NCBI GenBank assembly: GCA_964567785.1
Contig: CAZMOK010000069.1
Location: 1 to 13,764 of the forward strand
Reading direction: 5' to 3'
Length of the DNA stretch: 13,764 nucleotides
Source of the DNA: CAZMOK01 sp964567785
GTDB taxonomy: Bacteria; Bacteroidota; Bacteroidia; Bacteroidales; JAGOPY01
In this document: positions 1-6,538 of the stretch, piece by piece
Position numbering within the stretch: the stretch's first letter is position 1
How the letters are laid out: each line of letters begins with the position of its first letter
The notes under the pieces: generated by a model
Database searches by the model: none
The model's input: the letters and a program-made list of their open reading frames with translations, nothing else
Told to the model about the DNA's origin: nothing
Made by a program: the position numbers and the translations under genes

Positions 1-55
1 AGATGTCTTCCAGATGTCTTCCAGATGTCTTCCAGATGTCTTCCGGATGACATCT
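1..55. repeat. 11-bp tandem repeat array at the 3' end of the first amylase gene
   Basis: Four perfect copies of agatgtcttcc (1-11, 12-22, 23-33, 34-44) are followed by an inverted, slightly diverged copy, ggatgacatct (45-55). The array ends one base from the stop codon of the minus-strand amylase (tta at 57-59). It runs off the left edge of the window, so its true length is unknown. The same unit recurs at 3955-3994 and 13719-13764. Confidence 0.95.
34..55 (-). terminator. candidate 3'-end hairpin formed by two inverted repeat units
   Basis: Read on the minus strand just after the amylase stop codon, AGATGTCATCC followed by GGAAGACATCT can fold into a 7-bp outer stem (AGATGTC/GACATCT), with one A-A mismatch and a short self-complementary inner part. 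No U-tract follows, because more repeat units do. An intrinsic terminator is therefore not demonstrated; a 3'-stability hairpin, or simply a by-product of the repeat, is equally possible. Confidence 0.35.
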
Positions 56-56
56 C

Positions 57-1448
57 TTATTTCACGAGCACTATATATTCCCAGGGGCCCAGTTTGCGGC
101 TGAAGTCAGGTGCAACTTCAATGCTATTTGCCGAGAACAATTCCGTGTAGGCTCCAGAGTGATCCCCTGTTTCGATGATTATGTCATGCTCACCTGGAGA
201 AAGGTTCAGGACAGAAAGAACCTTGTCTGCTCCGTTCTGCCTTACAAAAGCTACCACTGACGAAGGGGCGTCTGTATTGAGGAACTTCAGGTTGCCGCCG
301 TATTCACCATTCCAAAGGGCAGTATTTTTACTTTTAAGGTCAAGAAGGGTTTCATAAAAATCCTGGTATTCAAAATTGCCCCATTCAATATCATCCTTTT
401 CAAAAAACTCGAGCCGTTTGTCCATAGCAGCTTCCTGCCCGCTGTAGATCAGAGGCATCCCGGGGAGGGTTACTGAAAGCACTGCAAAGGTTTTGGCACC
501 GTCGCCCATTCTTTCAAAAACAGTTCCGTTCCAGGAGTTTTCATCGTGGTTGGAGGTGAAGATCATCCTGTAGGCATCATCAGGGAAAAGAGTGTCCTGC
601 TTTATGTGGTAATCATTTAGTGTATCGGCCGGAGCCTTTCCCTGGGCGATCATGTTCATCAAATGATGCAGTTCCCAGGCATAGGTCATGTCAAAGCCCA
701 CTTCGTGGTGTTCCGGCACTTCCGATTCAGCGAGCATGAAAACGGGTTTCAACTCCCTGAGCTGGCTTATGGCATTATCCCAGAAATCCAACGGTACTTC
801 CCCGGCCACATCACACCGGTAGCCATCTATGCCGGCTTCAGCTACCCAGAACTTCAGGGCATCGGTCATAGCCATCCGCATTTCGGGATTGTCGTAATTG
901 AGATCTGCAACATCGGTCCAGTCGTATGGAGCAATGAAATTCCCCTCTTCATCTTTCGTGTACCATTCGGGATGCTCTTCAATCCACCGGTTATCCCAGG
1001 CCGTATGGTTTGCGACCCAATCGAGGATAATCTTCATGTCAAGTTCGTGTATCTCATTAACAAGCGCCTTGAAATCCTCCATATCACCAAATTCCGGGTT
1101 AACGGCTTTATAATCCTTCACCGAATAGTAGCTACCCATTGTACCCTTTCTTTTTTCAACCCCTATTGGATGAACAGGCATCAGCCAGAGGATGTCAACG
1201 CCCATTTCCTTTAACCTGGGGAGGTGCTCGCTGAATGCCTCAAAAGTACCCTCAGGAGTGTATTGCCTGATATTTACTTCATAAATGTTGGCATTTTTTG
1301 ACCATTCAGGGTGAGCCGGTTCCTCTTCCCGGACTTTCTCTTTAGGTTCAGGACCTGCGCAGGAAAATAAAATACTGATCAGGGCAATTCCCAATATCGA
1401 TAATAACAGGTATGATTTCCTTGTGATGAACTTGTACATTGATTCCAT
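57..1448 (-). CDS. GH13 alpha-amylase-family lipoprotein (compact)
   Basis: A predicted exported alpha-glucan hydrolase of glycoside hydrolase family 13, 463 aa. The signal sequence ends in a lipobox (L27-F-S-C30), so the mature protein should be lipid-anchored at Cys30; an acidic/proline-rich linker follows. The (beta/alpha)8 barrel begins almost at once (about residue 49). The conserved GH13 regions are visible: DWVANH (143-148), ADLN (181-184), GYRCD with the expected nucleophile D213, the acid/base E241 in LAESE, and NHD ending at the transition-state Asp D302. A short C-terminal beta domain (about 385-463) completes the protein; there is no N-terminal carbohydrate-binding domain. A second ATG at codon 4 (1439) would also leave an intact signal peptide. 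The gene starts 29 bases after the upstream lipoprotein amylase ends, so the two probably share a transcript. Exact specificity (alpha-amylase, maltogenic or cyclomaltodextrinase) cannot be read from the sequence. Confidence 0.93.
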   Translation of the reverse strand: MESMYKFITRKSYLLLSILGIALISILFSCAGPEPKEKVREEEPAHPEWSKNANIYEVNIRQYTPEGTFEAFSEHLPRLKEMGVDILWLMPVHPIGVEKRKGTMGSYYSVKDYKAVNPEFGDMEDFKALVNEIHELDMKIILDWVANHTAWDNRWIEEHPEWYTKDEEGNFIAPYDWTDVADLNYDNPEMRMAMTDALKFWVAEAGIDGYRCDVAGEVPLDFWDNAISQLRELKPVFMLAESEVPEHHEVGFDMTYAWELHHLMNMIAQGKAPADTLNDYHIKQDTLFPDDAYRMIFTSNHDENSWNGTVFERMGDGAKTFAVLSVTLPGMPLIYSGQEAAMDKRLEFFEKDDIEWGNFEYQDFYETLLDLKSKNTALWNGEYGGNLKFLNTDAPSSVVAFVRQNGADKVLSVLNLSPGEHDIIIETGDHSGAYTELFSANSIEVAPDFSRKLGPWEYIVLVK

Positions 1449-1477
1449 TTTTCGTTTTTTATTTTTTAGAAAGTGAA

Positions 1478-3853
1478 TTATTTACCTGATGTTATTATTT
1501 CGAAAGAATATGGGGGTAAAGTGACATTCAGTGTGCCATCATTGAGCTCATATTTGTGGCCAAAATGCCCTTCTGTCTTTTTCATTTCCAGGGCAACTGG
1601 CAATACCACCTCAACTTCGATTTCGCTTCCGTTATTGTTAAGCACCACCAGGGTTTCTTTATCAAAGTACTTCCTTGCATAGCTGAATACCCCGTTTTGC
1701 TCATGCACAATGATAAAATCCCCATACACGAGCTCGAGGTTCTGCCTCCTGAGCTTTGCTAAATAGGCTGTTGTTTCGCGGGTTTCCAGCTCCTCTGCAT
1801 TCAAGCCGGTGAAACGCATCATTCTTCGGTTATCAGGATCATTTCCTCCGGGCATCCCTATTTCATCGCCATAATAGATCACAGGTATGCCCGGAACAGT
1901 CATATTGAAGGCTATGAGCAACCTTAATTTATTGTAACCTGACGGATCACCAACACCAATATCCCTTGTCCAGCCGGCCAGTTTGGCATCCTCGCCGAAT
2001 TTCAGGTCGCCCCCGGCATATGAAACAAACCTGCCACGGTCCTGGTTACCGGTGATATTACCCATAAGATGATGATAGCCGTAGTAATCGAAACTCTGCA
2101 TCAGCCTGTCTTTCAGGATAGTAAAATCAACATCCCCCACGGCTATGGTTGCCAGTGTTGCGTCGTATACATTAAAATCGAACTGCGCATCGAGCATCCC
2201 CGAGCCAAGGTAACCGGATATCAGTCCCGGACTGCCATAGGTTTCGCCAATCTGGTATAGTTTCCTGTTTTCTTTTTCTATCACATTTTCTTTTAATTTC
2301 TTTGTAAGGGTCCTCCAGAACTTCAGAGGAATGTGCTTAGTGGCATCGTGCCTGAAACCGTCCATGCCATAAGTCTCTATCCAGTAAACTGCCGAATCGG
2401 AGAGCATTTCCGTCACTTCCGTGATCTCAAGGTTCAGGGTGGGCAGGAATGTGTCAAACCATGTAGTAAGCCGGTATTCATCCCATTTCTGGGTATTCAG
2501 TGAACCGTCGGGAAGGTAGAGGTCTGTCTTCCATTCAGGGTTCTTCTTGATTACAGGATGTTCTTCATGAACGTGGTTTGCAACAAAGTCGAGCAGAAAA
2601 TTCATGTTGTTGGCATGGGTGGCATCCACCAGGGCCTGAAGATCTTCGGAAGAACCGAAGCGGTAATCCACCTGTGTAAAAGAGACGGGCCAGTAACCGT
2701 GGTACCCTGAGAACTTTGATTCCGGTTCGGGCCAGAAACCATAGGCGCCTTCAACATTCTGCACAACAGGTGAGATCCATATTGTATTCACGCCAAGGTC
2801 GCTAAAATAACCTTCTCCAACCTTTTGCAGTACCCCCTGAATATCACCCCCGTGGTAATCGGCAGGAGGCAACACTTCGGGAATATTGAGAGGGTAATCA
2901 TTAGTTGTATCGGCATTATAGAACCGGTCGACAAAAACATTGTAGATAATTGCAGAATGAAAATCGGTTCTTTGAAGATTGCCCGGCTCATCAAGCACTT
3001 TCCCGAATTCAAGGGGAATCAGTATGTCGTTCGACAGACCGGAGCTATTATATGCCCAAACCCTGATATATGATCTCTTTACTTTTTCCGACTGACCGGG
3101 TATGGTGATCTCGATCTCTCCAACATCGTCAAGCTCAGCCATCTCGCTGTTCAGTCGATAATTTTGCCAGAAGGCTATCACCACATCTGCAGCATTTTCC
3201 ACTTCAATTTCGATTTCCTTCCTGTTTTTTTCGTCAGAATAGATAAAGGGTGTTTCAGCACCTTTCTCCTCCCCAACTATGAGCACTGAATTGAATCCTC
3301 CCGCATTGTTACTTATAGAATCTGGGTTTGAAGGGTCAAGTTGCTGTATGCCATCCAGTACAACCTGGTACTGGTACCTGCCCCTGTCGAGATAGAGGGT
3401 TATCTTCCACAAGCCTTCCTTTTCGGTAAGCTGAGTCCTGACATCTGTCCAGCCGTTGAACTCTCCGGCCAGGCCTACGGTTTTATAATCCTTTCCCTCC
3501 GGATCGAATACAAACTCATATTTCATCTTTTTCGATTTCATCACCGGAACTGAAAATTTCCCTCTGGAAGTATAGACTTCCATCACATCAATAGGTGCAA
3601 AATCAGCAGGCTGCCGGTAAAATACCCTTGATTTATCTTTCCCGGTTTCAATTTTCTCCCCTGCTATAAAAACCGAATCAATTAAAGAGGGGGTAGTTAG
3701 GTAATCTGAGAGATAGATCTCAGTTTTTCCTGGTTCAAGCTTAACTGGAGTGGCTAATCCCACAATGGGCAACTGCTCCGGAAAGGTTTGCATTTTCTTT
3801 TCTCCACAGGAAAAAAGAAAAGCAACAATAATAAAAGGTAAGAATTTCTTCAT
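1478..3853 (-). CDS. GH13 alpha-amylase-family lipoprotein with CBM48-like module
   Basis: A 791-aa predicted lipoprotein: a short signal peptide ends in the lipobox L-F-S-C16. Several beta modules precede the catalytic barrel. These are an N-terminal beta region (about 25-105), a CBM48/E-set-like domain (about 110-195, with the typical LAGEFNGW stretch ending at W135), and a third beta domain (about 203-285). The GH13 barrel starts near 298 (AIIYNVFVDRF) and shows DFVANH (422-427), PTLN (471-474), GFRHD with nucleophile D503, IGE with acid/base E537, and NQD with D605. The usual His of region IV (NHD) is Gln604 here, although all three catalytic acids are present. A C-terminal beta domain closes the protein. 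The enzyme probably degrades starch or maltodextrins at the cell envelope, with the CBM48-like module helping substrate binding. It has its own candidate promoter (3919-3926) and leads into the second lipoprotein amylase. Confidence 0.92.
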   Translation of the reverse strand: MKKFLPFIIVAFLFSCGEKKMQTFPEQLPIVGLATPVKLEPGKTEIYLSDYLTTPSLIDSVFIAGEKIETGKDKSRVFYRQPADFAPIDVMEVYTSRGKFSVPVMKSKKMKYEFVFDPEGKDYKTVGLAGEFNGWTDVRTQLTEKEGLWKITLYLDRGRYQYQVVLDGIQQLDPSNPDSISNNAGGFNSVLIVGEEKGAETPFIYSDEKNRKEIEIEVENAADVVIAFWQNYRLNSEMAELDDVGEIEITIPGQSEKVKRSYIRVWAYNSSGLSNDILIPLEFGKVLDEPGNLQRTDFHSAIIYNVFVDRFYNADTTNDYPLNIPEVLPPADYHGGDIQGVLQKVGEGYFSDLGVNTIWISPVVQNVEGAYGFWPEPESKFSGYHGYWPVSFTQVDYRFGSSEDLQALVDATHANNMNFLLDFVANHVHEEHPVIKKNPEWKTDLYLPDGSLNTQKWDEYRLTTWFDTFLPTLNLEITEVTEMLSDSAVYWIETYGMDGFRHDATKHIPLKFWRTLTKKLKENVIEKENRKLYQIGETYGSPGLISGYLGSGMLDAQFDFNVYDATLATIAVGDVDFTILKDRLMQSFDYYGYHHLMGNITGNQDRGRFVSYAGGDLKFGEDAKLAGWTRDIGVGDPSGYNKLRLLIAFNMTVPGIPVIYYGDEIGMPGGNDPDNRRMMRFTGLNAEELETRETTAYLAKLRRQNLELVYGDFIIVHEQNGVFSYARKYFDKETLVVLNNNGSEIEVEVVLPVALEMKKTEGHFGHKYELNDGTLNVTLPPYSFEIITSGK

Positions 3854-3868
3854 ATGAAAAGAATTTGA

Positions 3869-3900
3869 CCGGGCATAAAAGACCAGAAGAAAAACCCGGG
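3869..3900 (-). other. small inverted repeat in the 5' leader of the lipoprotein amylase
   Basis: In the roughly 65-base leader between the candidate promoter and the ATG at 3853, CCGGG (within 3895-3900) and CCCGG (3869-3873) could pair as a 5-bp GC-only stem around a loop of about 22 bases. This is a weak structure and may be chance; no riboswitch class is recognised. Confidence 0.2.
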
Positions 3901-3918
3901 ACTATCACAGACAACAGG

Positions 3919-3926
3919 CAAATATA
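3919..3926 (-). promoter_or_regulatory. Bacteroidota-type promoter -7 element (TATATTTG)
   Basis: The minus strand reads TATATTTG, a full match to the TAnnTTTG element used by the primary sigma factor of Bacteroidota. It lies about 65 bases upstream of the ATG at 3853. No clear TTTG -33 element is seen 19-21 bases further upstream. It would drive the two-gene lipoprotein amylase unit. Confidence 0.5.
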
Positions 3927-3954
3927 CTAAAGAAGATTTATTTTTTCATAATCA

Positions 3955-3994
3955 GGATGTCATCTGGAAGACATCTGGAAGACATCTGGAAGAC
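3955..3994. repeat. 11-bp tandem repeat array at the 3' end of the SusA-like gene
   Basis: On the plus strand: ggatgtcatct (3955-3965), ggaagacatct (3966-3976 and 3977-3987) and a partial ggaagac (3988-3994). The last base overlaps the stop codon of the minus-strand amylase (cta at 3994-3996). This is the same repeat family as at 1-55 and 13719-13764. The first two units form an inverted pair (GATGTC/GACATC, 8-base loop) that could fold in the 3' untranslated region. Confidence 0.95.
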
Positions 3995-5859
3995 TACTCA
4001 AGGTCAAAGATCAAAACACTCTTCGCCCCTATCGTTAAAACCCCCTCCAGCGGTTTCTCCTCACCGTTCATAACATTCTTCATTACAGAATACTGTCCGG
4101 TAATCTCTTCATAATCACTTAGTTCTGCTTCGCGGGAATCCAATTCATTGTTGTTCATCACAACCATCACTGCATCTTCATCATTATAACGGAAGTACAC
4201 ATAAAGTCCGTCATCAGGGATGAAATGCATTAAATCCCCTGAATGGATCACCTCTTTGGTCTTCCTCCAGTTGATCAGCATTTTCAGGTACTGGAAAGCC
4301 TCTTCCTGACCCACTGTCCTCCCTTCTGAAACGAAAGCATTTACAGTATCGCCAGGCCAACCCCCGGGGAAATCCTCCCTGATATACCCGTGGCCTTCAC
4401 TCTCCTCACCGGTCATAAGGATCTCCGTTCCGTAGTAGATCATGGGGATGCCCCTTGTTGTATATAGAAAAGCCATACCCATCTTCCATTTATCAAGGTC
4501 TTCATGCACCAGGGTAAAATACCTTGACAGATCATGATTATCAGTAAAAACGACCGTACTCATCGCATCACTGTAGAGGTAATCCTGGGTAAGTGTGTAA
4601 TAAAGCCTCGCAAGCCCTTCAGTCCAGCTATCCTCTTCATTGAAAGCGTCCGCCAGGGCATAATGCATCGGAAAATCAGTAACTGTGTTCAGATGAGTAT
4701 TGTAACCGAATCTTTCCATGGTATCGCGCAGAAAATATGCCGTATGGGCTTCCTTCTGCAACCATGCCTCCCCCAGTATCCTGAAATTGGGATATTCAGC
4801 ATCCATCCTCATAACATACCTTTTCATAAAATCTGCATAGGAATAGGGATAGGTATCCATCCTGATTCCATCGAGCCCGGCATATTCAACCCACCAGATA
4901 CTGTTTTGTACCAGATAATTTGCAAGGAATGGGTTGTGTTGGTTCATATCTGGCATGGTCTTGTCGAACCAGCCCCGTAGCATCCTTTTCTTATCAGCCT
5001 CGGAAGCATATGGGTCCATTATTGTTTCCCCACGGTAGTTCGACGGGGTATATTCAGGAAACTGGTGTACCCAGTCTTCCGCCGGAAGATCTTTGATCCA
5101 CCAGTGATTACTTCCGCAGTGGTTGAAAACCTGGTCCATGATCACTTTTATACCCCTGTTGTGGCATTCTTCAACGAGTTCCACGTAATCTTCATTGCTG
5201 CCGAACCGGGGATCAACCCGGTAAAAGTCAGTAATTGCATACCCGTGATAGGAATATGCTTCCATATTATTCTCCAGCAACGGATTAATCCACAATGCAG
5301 ACACTCCAAAATCTTTAAGGTAATCAAGCCTTTCCCTGATGCCTTCAATATCGCCCCCATGCCGTCCACTGGGATTCGTCCTGTCAACTTTCTCAAGCAT
5401 CTCCGGGTGATTGTCGTTAGCGGGGTCACCGTTGGCAAACCTGTCGGGCATAAGCAGGTAGATAACATCCGAATTATCAAAGCTCTCCCTTTCCGCCGAA
5501 CCTTCTTTTCTTGGCTTCAGCTCGTACCTTAGTGTTTGCACCACCTCCCGCTGATACTCGAAAGTAATGTCGAAATAATGAGATTGTCGTTTGTCCGAAA
5601 GTCCTTCTGTTACAATCTCAAGGTCGATGAACAGATAATTGGGATTCTCAATTGTATGGACATTCTTAAGTTTTACCAGGGGATTGTTAATGAGGACGTT
5701 CAACTCTGAAAGCTCATTACCGTAAACAAGAAGCTGGAGCTGAGGTTCAGCCATATTTTTCCACCAGAAAGGCGGTTCTATTCTATCAATCCTTTCCTGT
5801 GAAAAACTAAGGGAATACAGAAAGATCCCGGTCAGAAATAAAAGGAGTTGCTTGTACAT
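3994..5859 (-). CDS. SusA-like neopullulanase/cyclomaltodextrinase (GH13), secreted
   Basis: A 621-aa enzyme with a type I signal peptide (hydrophobic stretch 3-18, likely cleavage near FS/QERI at 20-21) and no lipobox, so it is probably periplasmic. The N-terminal beta domain (about 22-115) opens with the EPPFWWKNM signature of the cyclomaltodextrinase N-domain found in Bacteroides SusA. The barrel carries DQVFNH (242-247), MPDMN (302-306), GIRMD with nucleophile D335, ILGEAW with acid/base E364, and TDNHD with D443. A C-terminal beta domain (about 540-621) matches the usual architecture and length (about 615-620 aa). By family, it should cut maltodextrins, cyclodextrins or pullulan taken into the periplasm and release maltose or panose-type sugars. 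It has its own promoter candidate (5891-5898). The stop codon abuts the 11-bp repeat array. The name susA is withheld because no susC/susD neighbours are visible. Confidence 0.93.
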   Translation of the reverse strand: MYKQLLLFLTGIFLYSLSFSQERIDRIEPPFWWKNMAEPQLQLLVYGNELSELNVLINNPLVKLKNVHTIENPNYLFIDLEIVTEGLSDKRQSHYFDITFEYQREVVQTLRYELKPRKEGSAERESFDNSDVIYLLMPDRFANGDPANDNHPEMLEKVDRTNPSGRHGGDIEGIRERLDYLKDFGVSALWINPLLENNMEAYSYHGYAITDFYRVDPRFGSNEDYVELVEECHNRGIKVIMDQVFNHCGSNHWWIKDLPAEDWVHQFPEYTPSNYRGETIMDPYASEADKKRMLRGWFDKTMPDMNQHNPFLANYLVQNSIWWVEYAGLDGIRMDTYPYSYADFMKRYVMRMDAEYPNFRILGEAWLQKEAHTAYFLRDTMERFGYNTHLNTVTDFPMHYALADAFNEEDSWTEGLARLYYTLTQDYLYSDAMSTVVFTDNHDLSRYFTLVHEDLDKWKMGMAFLYTTRGIPMIYYGTEILMTGEESEGHGYIREDFPGGWPGDTVNAFVSEGRTVGQEEAFQYLKMLINWRKTKEVIHSGDLMHFIPDDGLYVYFRYNDEDAVMVVMNNNELDSREAELSDYEEITGQYSVMKNVMNGEEKPLEGVLTIGAKSVLIFDLE

Positions 5860-5890
5860 ATCTGTTTGAATTTGAATATTCAGGAGCAGG

Positions 5891-5898
5891 CAAAGATA
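5891..5898 (-). promoter_or_regulatory. Bacteroidota-type promoter -7 element (TATCTTTG)
   Basis: The minus strand reads TATCTTTG, a full match to TAnnTTTG, 31 bases before the ATG at 5859. A weak -33 candidate, TTAG, lies about 19 bases further upstream. It is a likely start site for the SusA-like gene, separate from the upstream cysteine-protein gene. Confidence 0.55.
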
Positions 5899-5909
5899 AT
5901 TCTTTTAGA

Positions 5910-5958
5910 GTTGAGATCTAATTGTTGAGTGCTGAGTACTTAGTATTTAGATTTTTGA
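5910..5958. repeat. degenerate 7-bp periodic repeat
   Basis: The stretch divides cleanly into heptamers: gttgaga, tctaatt, gttgagt, gctgagt, acttagt, atttaga, tttttga. The shared core is roughly nTTGAGT. It lies downstream of the minus-strand cysteine-protein gene (stop at 6000) and just upstream of the SusA-like promoter. A similar periodic stretch follows the kinase gene near 12112. Confidence 0.6.
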
Positions 5959-5999
5959 GCAAGGTGGCCGGCAACCGGAACGGGATAATGGACCGGGCT

Positions 6000-6407
6000 T
6001 TATCGATTGATCCTTTCCACTATCTCTATTGCCCTGCCTACATAGAGCTGGCAGTTCTTATGAGGGTCGGAAGGATCGGGGAACTGGTTCTTGAGAAAAC
6101 TGCACTCGAGTGAACCAAATTCCTTTTCAAAACGGACTAAAAACTCCATAGTTTTCTCCCTGAGGATGAGTTTATTCCTGTAATCACTATTTGAGGATGC
6201 GCCATATTTCAGCCCCAGGGCCATTAGGGCACCACTTACTGCACCGCAGGTCCTGCCGCTGTCGACAATGCCGCCACCAAAGTTACCTGCGATCCGCATG
6301 GCCTGTTCCACGCTGATATCCGAACCCTCGGCCAAAGCAGAAAATACCGACTGTGCGCAATTATATCCTTGTGTAAACCTTTCTGTTCCGATCTTTGATC
6401 TGTTCAT
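6000..6407 (-). CDS. C_GCAxxG_C_C family protein
   Basis: A 135-aa soluble protein matching the C_GCAxxG_C_C (redox-active Cys) family by its cysteine pattern. C17 lies in GYNCAQSV, C54 in RTCGAVSGALMALGL (the GCAxxG-like segment), C102 in LECS, and C119 in HKNCQLYVGRA. No signal peptide or membrane segment is visible. Members are widespread small proteins, sometimes found beside transport or redox genes, and their function is not established; metal or redox chemistry at the cysteines is plausible but unproven. The gene is transcribed divergently from the trehalose-synthase-like gene and in the same direction as the amylases, but 140 bases with a periodic repeat and a separate promoter lie between it and the next gene. 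A link to glycan metabolism is therefore not implied. The start (ATG at 6407) fits the usual family N-terminus. Confidence 0.88.
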   Translation of the reverse strand: MNRSKIGTERFTQGYNCAQSVFSALAEGSDISVEQAMRIAGNFGGGIVDSGRTCGAVSGALMALGLKYGASSNSDYRNKLILREKTMEFLVRFEKEFGSLECSFLKNQFPDPSDPHKNCQLYVGRAIEIVERINR

Positions 6408-6431
6408 TGTTTCTTTAGTATTAAGGATTGG

Positions 6432-6439
6432 TAAAGATA
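6432..6439 (-). promoter_or_regulatory. possible -7 element (TATCTTTA) for the cysteine-protein gene
   Basis: The minus strand reads TATCTTTA, which differs from TAnnTTTG at the last base and lies 24 bases before the ATG at 6407. No -33 element is clear. It is back-to-back with the plus-strand candidate at 6473-6480. Confidence 0.3.
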
Positions 6440-6472
6440 CGGGTAATCATCGGGTCACTTTTGTTTTATTTG

Positions 6473-6480
6473 TATTTTTG
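6473..6480 (+). promoter_or_regulatory. Bacteroidota-type promoter -7 element (TATTTTTG)
   Basis: TATTTTTG is a full match to TAnnTTTG, 58 bases before the ATG at 6539. The T-rich surroundings make a chance match possible, and no good -33 element is seen. It is the best candidate for the operon of TreS-like enzyme, phosphorylase fusion and kinase. It also argues against a translation start upstream at 6428. Confidence 0.4.
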
Positions 6481-6538
6481 GTCAGAACAGATAAGTCAAG
6501 AGCTGTATCTGATAATTAATTCATTTAACAGTTATTTA

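Noticed and set aside
1..55. CRISPR array
   Set aside because: The units are only 11 bp and directly adjacent, with no spacers and no cas genes.
663..1214. Plus-strand open frame of 183 codons inside the first amylase gene
   Set aside because: It is the antisense shadow of a well-supported GH13 gene; it has no recognisable domain and the amylase frame contains all catalytic motifs.
3433..3443. A gacatctgtcc word resembling one 11-bp repeat unit inside the large lipoprotein amylase gene
   Set aside because: A single imperfect copy within coding sequence, not in tandem; expected by chance.
4534..5532. Plus-strand open frames (148 and 155 codons) opposite the SusA-like gene
   Set aside because: They are antisense to conserved barrel regions and show no domain or promoter of their own.
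5966..5999. CCGG-rich stretch (ccggcaaccgg and ccggg) as a terminator of the cysteine-protein gene
   Set aside because: Only 4-bp self-complementary words with a tiny loop and no U-tract; likely chance in a GC-rich patch.
6428..6538. N-terminal extension of the TreS-like protein from a TTG at 6428, which would add a hydrophobic stretch
   Set aside because: The extension spans the candidate -7 element, does not resemble TreS N-termini, and would make a cytoplasmic-type enzyme look membrane-bound; the ATG at 6539 is the simpler start.
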